From Alphaproteobacteria bacterium MarineAlpha3_Bin7 (GTDB taxonomy: Bacteria > Pseudomonadota > Alphaproteobacteria > Rhodospirillales > UBA2165): 35,601 nt of DNA. The notes under the pieces are model-generated. The model saw only the letters and a program-made list of their open reading frames with translations, searched no databases and was not told the origin of the DNA. Shown one piece after another: positions 16,420-26,267 of the stretch. Position 1 is the stretch's first letter, and each line of letters starts with the position of its first letter. The DNA lies in the NCBI GenBank assembly GCA_002937995.1, contig PTLG01000007.1:1-35601 (forward strand), written 5' to 3'. The translations under genes were made by a program, and so were the position numbers.

Positions 16420-17757
16420 CTAGATGATATTTTCTAGCGCTTTTGCAACATTATCAACTACTTTAGATACTATTTCTCTATCTTCACCTTCAGCCATTAC
16501 TCTAATCACCGGTTCGGTTCCTGACTTCCTAACAAGCAACCGCCCCTTATCTCCTATCATTTTTTCAAACTCTTCAACAATCTCCCTAATTTTATTATCC
16601 ATAATTGTTCTTTTAGAACTATAACTAACGTTTTTTTGTATTTGAGGTCTAGATCTAAAAAGCCTACAGGATTTACTCGTTGGGTTATCCGACTCCGTAA
16701 TTATTGATAGAACCTGAAGGGCTGCCAAAATACCATCTCCAGTTACAGAATAATCAGAAATTATAGTATGCCCAGACTGTTCTCCTCCCAAATTGCAGCC
16801 GACACTTCTCATTTTCTCGACTACAAACCGGTCTCCAACTTGAACTCTAACTAGGTCGACCCCTATACTATTTAGAAACTGTTCCAGGCCCAAATTGGAC
16901 ATCACAGTTCCTATGACCTTATTTTCTAACAATTTCCCGTTAGTCTTCCAAGCTTGTGCAATAGTTGCTAAAATTTGGTCGCCATCAATAATCTCACCTT
17001 TTTCATCAGCCATTATTAGACGATCTGCATCGCCATCAAGAGCTATACCAATATGAGCTCCCTCGTCGCATACTGTTTCTTGCATAAGTTTTGTGTCTAA
17101 CGCTCCACATTTTGAATTTATATTCAAACCGTCTGGATTATCTGCTAAGCAGGTAACTTTAGCCCCTAATTCACGCAAGACCAATGGCGCTATTCGATAA
17201 GCTGAACCATTTGCACAATCCAATACTACTTTAAGGCCCTTTAAACTTTTTCCCTTTGGCATAGTTTTCTTTAAATATTCAATGTATTTCTTATCAGCCT
17301 CCTCTAGTCTAAAAGCTCGGCCTAAATCCCTCGGACTGGCTAGCAAAGTCGAACAATTTTGATTCATCATATTTTCAATCTTGCTTTCCATCTCGTCAGT
17401 CAACTTGTAACCATCCGGGCCAAATAACTTTATACCATTATCTTCGAAAGGATTATGAGAGGCTGATATCATAATTCCCAAATCAGCATTAGTGTCTTTC
17501 GTCAACATTGAAATAGCAGGCGTAGGCATCGGGCCTACTAGTATAGAGTCCATCCCAGCAGAAGCTAAGCCAGCGGTGATAGCTGACTCAATCAAATAAC
17601 CTGATAACCTTGTATCCTTACCAATGATTACTTTACCACGTGAAGTCTCTGGCAAAAAAAGTGAGCCAACTACAATACCAAACTCAGTTAGTGTAGTTGC
17701 TGTCATGGGCTCCTCGTTAGCCCGACCTCTCACCCCATCAGTGCCGAAAATATTCAT
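16420..17757 (-). CDS. glmM: Phosphoglucosamine mutase
   Basis: Converts glucosamine-6-phosphate to glucosamine-1-phosphate, feeding UDP-GlcNAc for peptidoglycan and lipopolysaccharide. Family landmarks in order: N-terminal FGTDGVRGRAN, catalytic phosphoserine in ISASHNPFEDNG (Ser100), metal loop ALDGDADRLIM (about 240), sugar-binding GGEQSGH, and phosphate-binding RKSGTEPVIRVMAE near the end. 445 aa, full length. It lies 77 bp after folP, the same folP-glmM order as in E. coli and many proteobacteria. No convincing Shine-Dalgarno precedes the ATG. A fully complete housekeeping gene with nothing odd in the catalytic motifs. Confidence 0.96.
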   Translation of the reverse strand: MNIFGTDGVRGRANEEPMTATTLTEFGIVVGSLFLPETSRGKVIIGKDTRLSGYLIESAITAGLASAGMDSILVGPMPTPAISMLTKDTNADLGIMISASHNPFEDNGIKLFGPDGYKLTDEMESKIENMMNQNCSTLLASPRDLGRAFRLEEADKKYIEYLKKTMPKGKSLKGLKVVLDCANGSAYRIAPLVLRELGAKVTCLADNPDGLNINSKCGALDTKLMQETVCDEGAHIGIALDGDADRLIMADEKGEIIDGDQILATIAQAWKTNGKLLENKVIGTVMSNLGLEQFLNSIGVDLVRVQVGDRFVVEKMRSVGCNLGGEQSGHTIISDYSVTGDGILAALQVLSIITESDNPTSKSCRLFRSRPQIQKNVSYSSKRTIMDNKIREIVEEFEKMIGDKGRLLVRKSGTEPVIRVMAEGEDREIVSKVVDNVAKALENII

Positions 17758-17834
17758 ATTATACTACTATCATTCTATTTGTTTAGGACTGGCACTACAT
17801 CTACAACAGCAATCATGCCGCGTCATTTCAAAAA

Positions 17835-18650
17835 TTATTTCAGTTGGTTACGTTCTAATAACCATAAATCAATTGCCTGCCTGGTTTCTAAGACATCATG
17901 AACCCTTAATATATTTATTCCTTTTCTTATAGAACTAATGCCTAAGGAAATGGAATCATTTAGTCTATCACTAGCTATTTTATTAACTCCAAATTTTCTT
18001 GAAACTCCAATCAATTTTGAACAAGGTAAGCTCTCAAAGAATTCAAGATTATCGATAAGTGTAAAGTTATCTTTTGTATTTTTACTAAAACCAATACCTG
18101 GATCAACAGCTATACAATCCAAATCGATCCCAGCATTAACACATACTTTTATTCGATTATCTAAATACTCCCATACTTCACATACGACATCTTTGTAATT
18201 AGTGTTTGCCATCATATTATGTGGATTACCTCTCATATGCATTAAAACTACTGAAGCTTTTGCTGAGGCAACAACCTCGAGAGACCTTTTATCAGCTGTT
18301 AAAGCAGACACATCATTTATGATCTTAACCCCTTCATCAAGCACCGCTTCCATAACTTCTGCTTTATATGTATCCACGGAGACACTTACTCCCTCTCTGA
18401 CTAACCACTTAACTACTGGCAAAATCCGTTTTAGTTCCTGCCTTACAGAAATAGGCTGCGACTGTGGCTTAGTAGATTGCCCTCCGACATCGATTATATT
18501 AGCACCAGAGTCAATGTATTTAATAGCTCTGGATATAGCAGCTGATGTTTTAAATGTCTCTCCACCATCACTAAAACTGTCGGGAGTAACGTTAACGATG
18601 CCCATAATCAACGGGGAGTCGAGATTGAACCCTGCAAATTTTACCGCCAT
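17835..18650 (-). CDS. folP: Dihydropteroate synthase
   Basis: Joins pABA to 6-hydroxymethyl-dihydropterin pyrophosphate in folate synthesis; the target of sulfonamides. Landmarks: MGIVNVTPDSFSDGG (16-30), SVDTYK, IINDVSA, IAVDPGIGFSKN and GVSRKFG. Where most family members read D(I/V)GGESTRPG, this one has DVGGQSTKPQSQ, so the usual Glu and Arg of loop 2 are Gln and Lys. The track start at 18686 adds 12 residues with no ribosome site. The ATG at 18650 has GGAG 8 nt upstream and gives a normal N-terminus (MAVKFAGFNLDSP), about 271 aa. It lies between ftsH and glmM, the standard order. Confidence 0.93.
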   Translation of the reverse strand: MAVKFAGFNLDSPLIMGIVNVTPDSFSDGGETFKTSAAISRAIKYIDSGANIIDVGGQSTKPQSQPISVRQELKRILPVVKWLVREGVSVSVDTYKAEVMEAVLDEGVKIINDVSALTADKRSLEVVASAKASVVLMHMRGNPHNMMANTNYKDVVCEVWEYLDNRIKVCVNAGIDLDCIAVDPGIGFSKNTKDNFTLIDNLEFFESLPCSKLIGVSRKFGVNKIASDRLNDSISLGISSIRKGINILRVHDVLETRQAIDLWLLERNQLK

Positions 18651-18721
18651 AAACCAAGCTCCGTAGAAACAATTGCACCGTCTCATTAGAAGCGCATACT
18701 AATTGACAAAAATAAACCGAT

Positions 18722-20653
18722 CTAATTTTGAGGCTGAGGTTCTGACCCTACTGGATGATCTTCTTCATTATTTTGAGCGCTATCCACATTACCGCTTGCA
18801 GGCACAGAACCCTTTGTTGGCGAGTTATCAACGTCTTCTTCAGGCCTATAAATAGGTTCACCCTTCAAAAGCGCTTCCACCTCTTCGCCAGAGAGAGTTT
18901 CAAACTCCAATAGACCCTGAGCCAAACTTTCTAAATCATCAGATTTACTAGTTAATACTTCTCTCGCTGTTTTCTCAGCTTCTTCAATCAGCTTTCTAAC
19001 CTCTTTGTCAATAAGAGCAGCTGTTTCATCAGAAACATTTTTGCTCCTTGCCACGGAATGGCCTAAAAAAACTTCCTCTTCATTATCGGAGTAACGAAGA
19101 GGTCCGAGTGCCGCACTAAAACCATACTCAGTAACCATCCTTCGCGCCATTTCTGTAGCCTGCTGAATATCATTACCTGCTCCTGTAGTAACTTGATCCG
19201 CACCAAAAATAAGCTCTTCAGCTATTCTACCTCCATACATTACAGCAAGCTTAGATATCAATTCCACTTTCGAATAACTATACTTGTCCTTTTCCGGAAG
19301 TGACATCGTTACTCCTAAAGCTCTGCCTCTAGGAATTATAGTAACTTTATGAAGAGGATCATGTTTTGGCACATTAAGCCCCACAATAGCATGCCCAGCT
19401 TCATGGTAAGCTGTTAATTTCTTCTCATCATCTGACATTACCATAGAGCGTCTCTCTGACCCCATCAGTACTTTGTCTTTTGCATTCTCGAACTCTGTCA
19501 TTGTTACCATACGATTGCCAGCTCTTGCCGCTAACAAGGCTGCCTCATTAACCAAGTTAGCAAGATCAGCTCCAGAGAATCCTGGCGTACCCCTAGCTAT
19601 AATACGTGCATCCACACTAGGTGCTATTGGAACTTTTCGCATATGAACCTTGAGTATCTTCTCACGCCCGACTATATCCGGATTGGGAACGACTACCTGT
19701 CTGTCAAAGCGACCAGGCCGCAAAAGCGCTGGATCTAGCACATCTGGCCTATTGGTTGCAGCGACTAAAATAACCCCTTCGTTTGATTCAAAACCATCCA
19801 TCTCTACCAACAACTGATTAAGCGTCTGCTCTCTCTCGTCATTTCCCCCACCCAGACCAGCACCTCGGTGTCGGCCTACAGCATCAAGCTCATCGATAAA
19901 AATTATGCAGGGAGCATTTTTTTTACCTTGCTCAAACATGTCGCGCACCCTGCTAGCACCCACTCCAACGAACATTTCCACGAAATCAGATCCAGAAATA
20001 GTAAAGAATGGAACATTCGCCTCCCCAGCTATTGCTCGAGCTAAAAGTGTTTTACCTGTTCCAGGCGGTCCTACCAATAGACACCCCTTTGGTATTTTAC
20101 CCCCAAGTCTCTGAAACTTTGCAGGGTCTTTGAGAAACTCGACTATCTCTTCTAGTTCCTGTTTTGCTTCATCTATGCCAGCAACATCTTCAAAGGTGAC
20201 CCGACCGGATCTCTCTGTTAGCATTCGCGCTCTAGACTTACCAAAACCCATTGCCTTTCCACCTCCGCCTTGCATTTGGCGCATAAAGAATATCCACACT
20301 CCCAATATAATGATCATCGGAAGCCAAGATAATATAATACCAAATAGCGACGGGACCTCTTCCTCCTCGGGCTTAGCAGTGATACGTACCCCTTTTTCGG
20401 TCAAGGATTTTATCAAGGTAGGATCATTTGGAGAAAAGGTGCTATAATGGCGACCTAATCTATCATGATAAGTAATTTGCTGACCCTGTATGGTAACATC
20501 ACTAATATCACCAGTTTCAACAGCGTTCAAAAAATCAGAGTATGAGGCTGCCTGATAAACCGTACTCGTCGATTTGTTTTGGAACAAATTAAACAGAGTA
20601 AAAACTACCAAAGCGATTACAACCCAAACAATAAGGTTCTTTTTAAAATTCAA
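18722..20653 (-). CDS. ftsH: ATP-dependent membrane zinc protease FtsH
   Basis: Membrane-bound AAA+ metalloprotease that degrades misfolded membrane proteins and regulators. TM1 is at about 7-23, a short periplasmic domain follows, and TM2 is at about 103-123. Walker A is GPPGTGKT (195-202), Walker [12 protein letters not shown], the SRH ends [12 protein letters not shown], and the zinc site is [12 protein letters not shown] (about 415). The C-terminus is acidic and Pro/Asn-rich, variable as usual. 643 aa. The start is TTG ([12 protein letters not shown]), with a weak GGGG-type site; no nearer ATG would keep TM1. The 132-bp gap after tilS holds a strong match to the alphaproteobacterial heat-shock promoter, which suits FtsH. 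Confidence 0.97.
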   Translation of the reverse strand: MNFKKNLIVWVVIALVVFTLFNLFQNKSTSTVYQAASYSDFLNAVETGDISDVTIQGQQITYHDRLGRHYSTFSPNDPTLIKSLTEKGVRITAKPEEEEVPSLFGIILSWLPMIIILGVWIFFMRQMQGGGGKAMGFGKSRARMLTERSGRVTFEDVAGIDEAKQELEEIVEFLKDPAKFQRLGGKIPKGCLLVGPPGTGKTLLARAIAGEANVPFFTISGSDFVEMFVGVGASRVRDMFEQGKKNAPCIIFIDELDAVGRHRGAGLGGGNDEREQTLNQLLVEMDGFESNEGVILVAATNRPDVLDPALLRPGRFDRQVVVPNPDIVGREKILKVHMRKVPIAPSVDARIIARGTPGFSGADLANLVNEAALLAARAGNRMVTMTEFENAKDKVLMGSERRSMVMSDDEKKLTAYHEAGHAIVGLNVPKHDPLHKVTIIPRGRALGVTMSLPEKDKYSYSKVELISKLAVMYGGRIAEELIFGADQVTTGAGNDIQQATEMARRMVTEYGFSAALGPLRYSDNEEEVFLGHSVARSKNVSDETAALIDKEVRKLIEEAEKTAREVLTSKSDDLESLAQGLLEFETLSGEEVEALLKGEPIYRPEEDVDNSPTKGSVPASGNVDSAQNNEEDHPVGSEPQPQN

Positions 20654-20744
20654 AATCTATAACTTTCAACCCCGACTCTTACTAAACTATACAAACTATA
20701 AGTTACTTTAATATACTACTGTAACAATAAGAATTATTAGTTAA

Positions 20745-20772
20745 ACATAGGCTAAATTTTTCCTTCCACAAG
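20745..20772 (-). promoter_or_regulatory. Heat-shock (sigma32/RpoH-type) promoter of ftsH
   Basis: Read on the minus strand, CTTG is followed after exactly 17 bp by CCTATGT. The published alphaproteobacterial heat-shock consensus is CTTG-N17/18-CYTATNT. The match covers every specified core base, and the site sits about 92 bp ahead of the ftsH start, in the only sizeable gap near it. ftsH is an RpoH target in several bacteria, which supports the call. Confidence 0.65.
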
Positions 20773-20785
20773 TTTAAACTTCAAA

Positions 20786-22144
20786 CTATCTTTCATTTAA
20801 CTGCAAAAACCTAGCAGACCTAAATATTTGCTTTCTACCAGAATTGTTTTTGCCTCTGATAAATCTGCAGTAATTCAAATGGGGAACTTCTAAAACACCT
20901 CTGCTATCGAATAATGCGGGCAGAGTTTTCTTTATTTCGTATGGAATAGATAGTTCTCTTAATTCAGGTCTTTTTTTAATTATCTGACTCCAACCCGCTT
21001 CCCCTAAGGGTTCCAAAATTAGTTCATCTGAGTTATTTTTGTGGTCATAAGTGAACGTGCAATTAAAAATATTTCTCCAGATAATACTTTTTTGCCCGCT
21101 TAGTGATATGGTTGAAACTGGCTTCCTTTCCTCACGAAAAAAAATTAGGTATTTATCCTCTTTTTTAACGACACAATTAGAAAGAGTAAAAGACCCACTT
21201 TCTTTTTCCTGGGTCAAATTATTTATTAACCTACTTAGACTATCAAACCTGGGAGGATATGGCTTTCCGCCTATCACATTCAAAAGATATGTTAATATTT
21301 TTTCTACCAGGACTGATGGTAGAAGTTTCAAAGGCTCTATATCCAGTCTTGCCCAGCCTTCAGGATAAATCTTAACATCAGTCTCTATAAAATCATTGCA
21401 GCAAAGCTCCAATATTTCCCTCAATACGCTGAAGCTTTGAGCCAATTTTGATAAACGTGCATTAGTGACCCTCCTAGCTTCCAAATTCGACCTTAAGGTC
21501 CTAAGACGCGTTCTCATAAATCTGGGATTAGTATTAGATGGGTCCTCTATCCAGTGTTGCCCAATTGAAATCAATGTCTGTTTAAGTCTCTCTTTGGGAA
21601 CAGTTAGAAGAGGTCTTACAATCCTTACACCTCTTCGAGTTGAAACTTCTCTCATGCAAGCCAGACCTTCTATTCTACTTCCCCTGACCAACCTCATTAG
21701 AAACGTTTCAGCCTGATCATCTTGATGATGTGCTATAAAGAGATCGGTAAAACGATTTTTTAAGCACCAATCCAACATTAGCTTGTAACGAACTTCCCGT
21801 GCAGACGATTGAATGCCTGATAATATGGGCAAACCCTCCCTTTTTAAAATAGCGTGCTTAACGTTCCATTTTAATAGCCACTCAGATACCTTGGTTGCCT
21901 CACCAGCAGATTCCTCTCGCAAATTATGATTTACTATTAGGGCAAAAAGACTTAAACCCCTATTTTCGCACCAATTCTTTAAAAGCCACACTAATGCAAG
22001 GCTATCTGCTCCGCCCGAAACACCAACGCAGCAATATCTTGCCTCTCTAGTTTTCTCGTCTTCCATCAGACGATCAAACTCGATGGATGAAATAGGCTCT
22101 AATATCTTTTCTGCATTTTCAGGCTGTTTTACTGGGTCAAGCAC
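20786..22144 (-). CDS. tilS: tRNA(Ile)-lysidine synthase
   Basis: Modifies C34 of the CAU-anticodon tRNA-Ile to lysidine so that it reads AUA codons; essential. The PP-loop motif is SGGADSLALVWLL (43-55), followed by NHNLREES, the HHQDDQAETFLMRL segment and LLTVPKERL. A TilS-type C-terminal domain (about 250-440) follows. 452 aa. The start overlaps the end of cpoB by 8 bp, so translation is probably coupled. Synteny pal-cpoB-tilS-ftsH is widespread in proteobacteria and is complete here. Confidence 0.95.
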   Translation of the reverse strand: MLDPVKQPENAEKILEPISSIEFDRLMEDEKTREARYCCVGVSGGADSLALVWLLKNWCENRGLSLFALIVNHNLREESAGEATKVSEWLLKWNVKHAILKREGLPILSGIQSSAREVRYKLMLDWCLKNRFTDLFIAHHQDDQAETFLMRLVRGSRIEGLACMREVSTRRGVRIVRPLLTVPKERLKQTLISIGQHWIEDPSNTNPRFMRTRLRTLRSNLEARRVTNARLSKLAQSFSVLREILELCCNDFIETDVKIYPEGWARLDIEPLKLLPSVLVEKILTYLLNVIGGKPYPPRFDSLSRLINNLTQEKESGSFTLSNCVVKKEDKYLIFFREERKPVSTISLSGQKSIIWRNIFNCTFTYDHKNNSDELILEPLGEAGWSQIIKKRPELRELSIPYEIKKTLPALFDSRGVLEVPHLNYCRFIRGKNNSGRKQIFRSARFLQLNER

Positions 22145-23228
22145 AACCTGCTCTCGCCCTTTCCTGAGTTAGCTGGCTTTTTAAGACTGACTCAATTTTC
22201 GGATAATCTCTCTCTAACTTTGCAAAAGTTGCACAGGCGTCATTTTTTTTGTTTAGTTTACTAAGTGAAATACCTAATCTAAGAAGTATATCTGCCGCCC
22301 GCCCCGCGGCTGGGTCAGCCTGATAGGCGTTTAAAAAGTTTTTGGCCGCCTCACGATATTCTTTTTGAACAAAATAGGTTCTACCGAGCCAATATTTGGC
22401 GTTTAATGATAACGGAATGGAGGGATAGAGTGTTATAAACTGCTCTAGCGCTTGAGAGGCCTTCTCGTAATCTGCTTTTCTAACTAGAGAGAAAGCATAT
22501 TTAAATTTTTCGTCAGGAGTACCTGCCGGTAATAATGAAATTTTAGCTATATTGGTTTTTTGCTGCAATTTAATCTTAGACTCAAGTTCAGATTTTGCTT
22601 TTTCTGCACTAACGTTTTTAAGGTCTTTTTCACTTATTGTACCAAGAACACTGGGACGGCCACCTAATGTACTACCCCCTGACTGAGGCCCTCCTGTCTC
22701 AATAGGAGGACTAGTGGGTAAAGCCGGCATCTTAGGGGGAGCAATTTTCATACCTGAACCTGCGCCTTTAGCTATTTTATTTATAGAAGGCCCAGAAATA
22801 AGCCTTAACTGGTTTTCCATTGCTTTCAGTCTATAATCTATATCGCTAACCAAAGCTTTTACCGACGAAGAAAGATCATTAATTTTGTTACTTAATTTTT
22901 CTCTCTCATTAGTATTATCCTGAGTTTCAGACTGCAGTTGCTCCAACTTTTCTTCTATTCTCACCACATATGGATTAGAACTTAAAGATGGAGAGTTCTT
23001 ATTGACCTGTGGATTTTTTGTTTCCCGCTGATCTCTATTAAAGACCTCTCTATTTAAAACAGCTAAATCTCTCTGAATACGTCGAATTTCATTCAAAATC
23101 GAGTTATTTTGGTCCTGTGAAAAGACAAGTGAAGAGGAGATTATAAGAATCAACTGACTCAAAAGGAGAGGCTTAGAGAGTAAGATCACCAATTTGAGTA
23201 AAAAATTCATGAAATTTTTCTCATTCAA
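22137..23228 (-). CDS. cpoB: Tol-Pal system / cell division coordinator CpoB (YbgF)
   Basis: Periplasmic protein that couples Tol-Pal outer-membrane constriction to septal peptidoglycan synthesis. A long hydrophobic N-terminus (signal peptide ending near LVFSQ) is followed by a coiled-coil region (about 40-145, for example ILNEIRRIQRDLAVLNREVF), a Gly/Pro-rich linker (about 150-200) and a C-terminal TPR domain (about 240-360: KFKYAFSLVRKADYEKASQALEQFI). The start is uncertain: the track's TTG (23228) has AGGACTTAA upstream, while an in-frame ATG at 23210 has only a weak GAGA. 363 aa with the TTG. It lies after pal and overlaps tilS, as expected. Confidence 0.92.
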   Translation of the reverse strand: MNEKNFMNFLLKLVILLSKPLLLSQLILIISSSLVFSQDQNNSILNEIRRIQRDLAVLNREVFNRDQRETKNPQVNKNSPSLSSNPYVVRIEEKLEQLQSETQDNTNEREKLSNKINDLSSSVKALVSDIDYRLKAMENQLRLISGPSINKIAKGAGSGMKIAPPKMPALPTSPPIETGGPQSGGSTLGGRPSVLGTISEKDLKNVSAEKAKSELESKIKLQQKTNIAKISLLPAGTPDEKFKYAFSLVRKADYEKASQALEQFITLYPSIPLSLNAKYWLGRTYFVQKEYREAAKNFLNAYQADPAAGRAADILLRLGISLSKLNKKNDACATFAKLERDYPKIESVLKSQLTQERARAGCA

Positions 23229-23362
23229 TTAAGTCCTGTTGGAAGCTCTTAATGTCCAGCCAATTTCCGAACAACAAATCTCACCGCCCCAACCAAGAAG
23301 GACGTCGCCTCCGCCAGAATACGGCAGCTAACTAGTAAATACAGACCTCTCCAGCTTGTGGC
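23229..23362 (-). other. G+C-rich spacer between pal and cpoB
   Basis: A 134-bp non-coding gap inside an otherwise tightly packed operon. Its pal-proximal half (minus strand, around GCTGCCGTATTCTGGCGGAGGCGACGT) is visibly richer in G+C than flanking DNA and can form short GCC/GGC pairings. No ORF, tRNA or terminator T-run is seen. It may hold an RNA processing or attenuation element; nothing specific is recognised. Confidence 0.35.
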
Positions 23363-23863
23363 TTAGCTACCTGCTACAACCGTTACTGCTCGGCGATTTT
23401 GTTTCCACGAGGCTTCGTTGTGGCCAAGGGCTGCTGGGCGCTCTTTACCGTAAGAAATCACCTTAACCCGATTTGGACTTATTCCCATAGCAACAAGAAA
23501 GTCTTTGACTGCATTAGCACGTCTCTCTCCTAAAGCTAGGTTATACTCCCGGGTACCACGCTCGTCACAATGCCCCTCCACTACAACGTTAACGCCTCCG
23601 TACTTTTTAAGCCACGCAATCTGTTTTTCTAGCATAGACCTAGATTCGGACGACAGGCTCGACTTATCTAAAGCAAAAAAGACACGGTCCCCGACGTTAA
23701 CAACAAAATCTCTAGCGGTACCTGGTGCCACATAAAAAGACTTGCTATCATAAGTCTTTGCTTTTAATCCGCTAGTATCTGCGCCACCCTTTTCATCCAT
23801 GGTTTCACATGCTGAAACAAGGAACAACGCTGCTATAATAAAAGTTAAGCTACCTAAACGCAT
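23363..23863 (-). CDS. pal: Peptidoglycan-associated lipoprotein Pal
   Basis: Outer-membrane lipoprotein that binds peptidoglycan and the TolB/TolA relay. From the chosen ATG the signal peptide MRLGSLTFIIAALFLVSACE ends in a lipobox (VSAC), giving a mature lipoprotein. The OmpA-like domain shows VNVVVEGHCDERGTREYNLALGERRA, the diaminopimelate-binding NALGERR-type motif, and ends NRRAVTVV. The track start (23905) adds 14 residues before the signal peptide and is rejected, because GGGAG lies about 8-9 nt before the ATG at 23863. 166 aa, normal. It follows tolB by a 162-bp gap, long for this operon, so an internal promoter is possible. Confidence 0.96.
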   Translation of the reverse strand: MRLGSLTFIIAALFLVSACETMDEKGGADTSGLKAKTYDSKSFYVAPGTARDFVVNVGDRVFFALDKSSLSSESRSMLEKQIAWLKKYGGVNVVVEGHCDERGTREYNLALGERRANAVKDFLVAMGISPNRVKVISYGKERPAALGHNEASWKQNRRAVTVVAGS

Positions 23864-24025
23864 ATCTTGGTCTCCCAAACATCCAGTACGAATGAAATAA
23901 AGCAACTAAAGCCACAATGCAACCCATTACCGGAAAATTTACAGTCAAAACTCAAAAATTTAATTTTAACACTACAAATAAAAAACTAATAGTTCGTTTA
24001 CTGCTAATACTTTACTGGTTCTTAC

Positions 24026-25372
24026 TCATGGAATCAAGGGTGACCAAGCAGGATCTGAAGCATCCATAGGTGTTATAATTTCCCTCTCATTTTGGCCAGT
24101 TAGGTCAATAGAGAAAAGTTTTGATTTTTTGTCGCCAAATTTACCCTTAGGTGTCTCCCTAAAAAACATTATTACTCGACCATTGGGTGACCAAGTTGGT
24201 GACTCAACTAAAAAACCATCTGTCAAGAGGCGCTCGCCCTTCCCATCAATCCCAATTACCCCTATAAAAAACTTTCCTCTTCTCATTTTGGTAAAGGCAA
24301 TTAAATCTCCGCGAGGGGACCACACTGGGGTCGCATATCTGCCCTTGCCAAAGGTAATCCTTCTTACATCTGATCCATCAGATTTCATAATATAAATTTG
24401 CTGAGTCCCACTTCTGTCTGAATTAAAGACTACTCTAGTGCCGTCTGGCGAATAATCCGGAGATGTATCTATAGACGAATGGCGGGTTAGACGCTTTGCT
24501 CTCCTGCTCCTTAAGTCCATGGTGTAAATCTCAGAGTTACCGTCTCTAGCCATACTCATGATTACTGCGTTACCATCTGGGGAAAACCTAGGCGCAAAAG
24601 TCATCCCTGGAAAATCTCCAAGAATCTCCTGTCTACCAGTATCTATGTTAAAAATATAAACACGAGGCACACCTCCATGATAGGACATATAAGTGATTTC
24701 TTGGCGATTAGGAGAAAATCTAGGAGTTAAGATAAGAAACTTGCCATCGGTGAGAAAATGATGATTCTCACTATCCTGATCCATTATGGCTAACCTTTTT
24801 ATTCGACGAATCTGAGAACCTGTTTCAGCAATATAAACAACCCTAGTGTCAAAATACCCATTTTCTCCAGTTACACGCTTGTATATTGCATCAGCAATTA
24901 TATGAGCTATTCGCCGCCAATTTGAAATTACCGTAGTATAAACCTGGCCGACCATCTGCCTTTGCGAAAATACATCCCATAACCTAAATTGGACCTTAAT
25001 ATTCTTACCTTCAAGAATCACAATACTCCCTTGGACCATGGCTTGTACGTTAAGGATCCTCCAATTTTGGAATTTTGGCAAAATATCAAGGGATTTTTCT
25101 GTCTCAATAAATGCTTTTTGGCTTATAGGTCGAAAGAGACCTGAACGTTCAAGATCTGAGCTAATTACAGAGGTAATACTCTTCCCCAATTCCACTTCCT
25201 TTTTATTTGTGCCAACAAAATTTGCAACTGCAACAGGAAGTGCTTTTACTGTCCCTCGGGTAATATCAACTTTTAATTCAGCTTTAGCAGAAGTTATAGA
25301 TAAAACTATAGCAACAATCGCGAGGATTATTGCATCTCTGTCCCTAAAAAATAAAACTATCTTTTCCATCAT
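24026..25372 (-). CDS. tolB: Tol-Pal beta-propeller protein TolB
   Basis: Periplasmic protein that shuttles between Pal and TolA during envelope constriction. The N-terminus has a signal peptide ([17 protein letters not shown], cleavage before ELKVD), then the TolB N domain (about 40-170), then WD40-like beta-propeller repeats with the typical F-S-P-(D/N)-G pattern: [57 protein letters not shown]. 448 aa. The ATG overlaps the tolA stop (ATGA), so the two are translationally coupled. The start is ambiguous between two adjacent ATGs. Confidence 0.96.
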   Translation of the reverse strand: MMEKIVLFFRDRDAIILAIVAIVLSITSAKAELKVDITRGTVKALPVAVANFVGTNKKEVELGKSITSVISSDLERSGLFRPISQKAFIETEKSLDILPKFQNWRILNVQAMVQGSIVILEGKNIKVQFRLWDVFSQRQMVGQVYTTVISNWRRIAHIIADAIYKRVTGENGYFDTRVVYIAETGSQIRRIKRLAIMDQDSENHHFLTDGKFLILTPRFSPNRQEITYMSYHGGVPRVYIFNIDTGRQEILGDFPGMTFAPRFSPDGNAVIMSMARDGNSEIYTMDLRSRRAKRLTRHSSIDTSPDYSPDGTRVVFNSDRSGTQQIYIMKSDGSDVRRITFGKGRYATPVWSPRGDLIAFTKMRRGKFFIGVIGIDGKGERLLTDGFLVESPTWSPNGRVIMFFRETPKGKFGDKKSKLFSIDLTGQNEREIITPMDASDPAWSPLIP

Positions 25373-26265
25373 TTGCCAAACATTTCACTTGGATTAAAAT
25401 TTAAAGTAACATCTCGCCAAATTGCATATTTACGCGGATCCAGCCTAAAGGGCTGGCAAGCTTCATTCAAAATCGCTCTCTGCGCTGTCTCAGCTGCTGC
25501 GAGTTTAAAAGGATCATTAACTAATAAATCCCTATTTGCAACCCACGCTCGCTTAACTCTGCCATCAGGTGTAAGATAAGCTCTTACCACCACAACGATA
25601 TCCTCAGCCCCTTTGGCGCCTGGCTGTAGATTCCAGCAGGGGCGAATCGATGTCCTAATAGTATTAATCATGGCATCCATCTCGGTCATAGTTACCTTAT
25701 CGGTTTCAGATTCAGTCGTACTATTATTAGCAAGAATTTTTGCAATTTTTGCCTCAAAATCAGACTTTTTTGATTTTTTGTCTTCTTTTGGGGTTTTATA
25801 TACTTTTTTTACCGTTTTTTTGTCGAAATCCTGAGCAAGATTTCGCAACACAGACTCAAAGGGATCAGGTGGTTTAGGTTTACGCCTCGGGGTCACCCTA
25901 GCGAGCTTAGTAAAACCTGTTTTTGACTTTAGCTTCTTTTGTTTCACTTTAGGTGTCTTTTTTTTGGTTTTTTTTCTCAAACTTACAGTTTCAGTCCTTT
26001 TGTTTTGGGGGATAGGCTTGATAGAAGGTTGAGGTAACTTTTTTACCTTTTTTTTGATTATATTTTCTTTTTTCTCCTTAACTTGCTTACTTGTATCTTT
26101 TTTAGCTGGCTTAGGTAACTCAGTTTTATTGCCAATGGATACTACCTCCACAACCATTGGTTTTTGTTGTTTTGCTGGAGCTTTATAGAGAAAAGGTAAT
26201 CCAAAAATACTGATAGTAATAACTAAAACGTGAATTACTATTGATATTGAAAGAGTTGATCGCAT
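25369..26265 (-). CDS. tolA: Tol-Pal envelope-spanning protein TolA
   Basis: Inner-membrane protein that transmits proton-motive energy from TolQR to Pal/TolB. One N-terminal helix ([23 protein letters not shown], with the conserved S-x-x-x-H pattern: SIVIH) is followed by a long Lys/Pro-rich domain II (about 35-165; [18 protein letters not shown]) and a C-terminal globular domain with [15 protein letters not shown] and [18 protein letters not shown]. 298 aa, with a short domain II compared with E. coli. It begins 2 bp after tolR and overlaps tolB by 4 bp. The extreme lysine content makes the plus strand here T-rich, which explains false ORFs. Confidence 0.94.
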   Translation of the reverse strand: MRSTLSISIVIHVLVITISIFGLPFLYKAPAKQQKPMVVEVVSIGNKTELPKPAKKDTSKQVKEKKENIIKKKVKKLPQPSIKPIPQNKRTETVSLRKKTKKKTPKVKQKKLKSKTGFTKLARVTPRRKPKPPDPFESVLRNLAQDFDKKTVKKVYKTPKEDKKSKKSDFEAKIAKILANNSTTESETDKVTMTEMDAMINTIRTSIRPCWNLQPGAKGAEDIVVVVRAYLTPDGRVKRAWVANRDLLVNDPFKLAAAETAQRAILNEACQPFRLDPRKYAIWRDVTLNFNPSEMFGK

Positions 26266-26267
26266 AT

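Noticed and set aside
17775-17820. Possible 13-codon leader peptide (MIAVVDVVPVLNK) ahead of glmM
   Set aside because: No run of regulatory codons, no ribosome site and no attenuator stem after it; short ATG-to-stop frames are expected by chance.
25730-26130. T-rich/A-rich tract as a possible repeat or insertion
   Set aside because: It is the lysine-codon-rich domain II of tolA read from the other strand.
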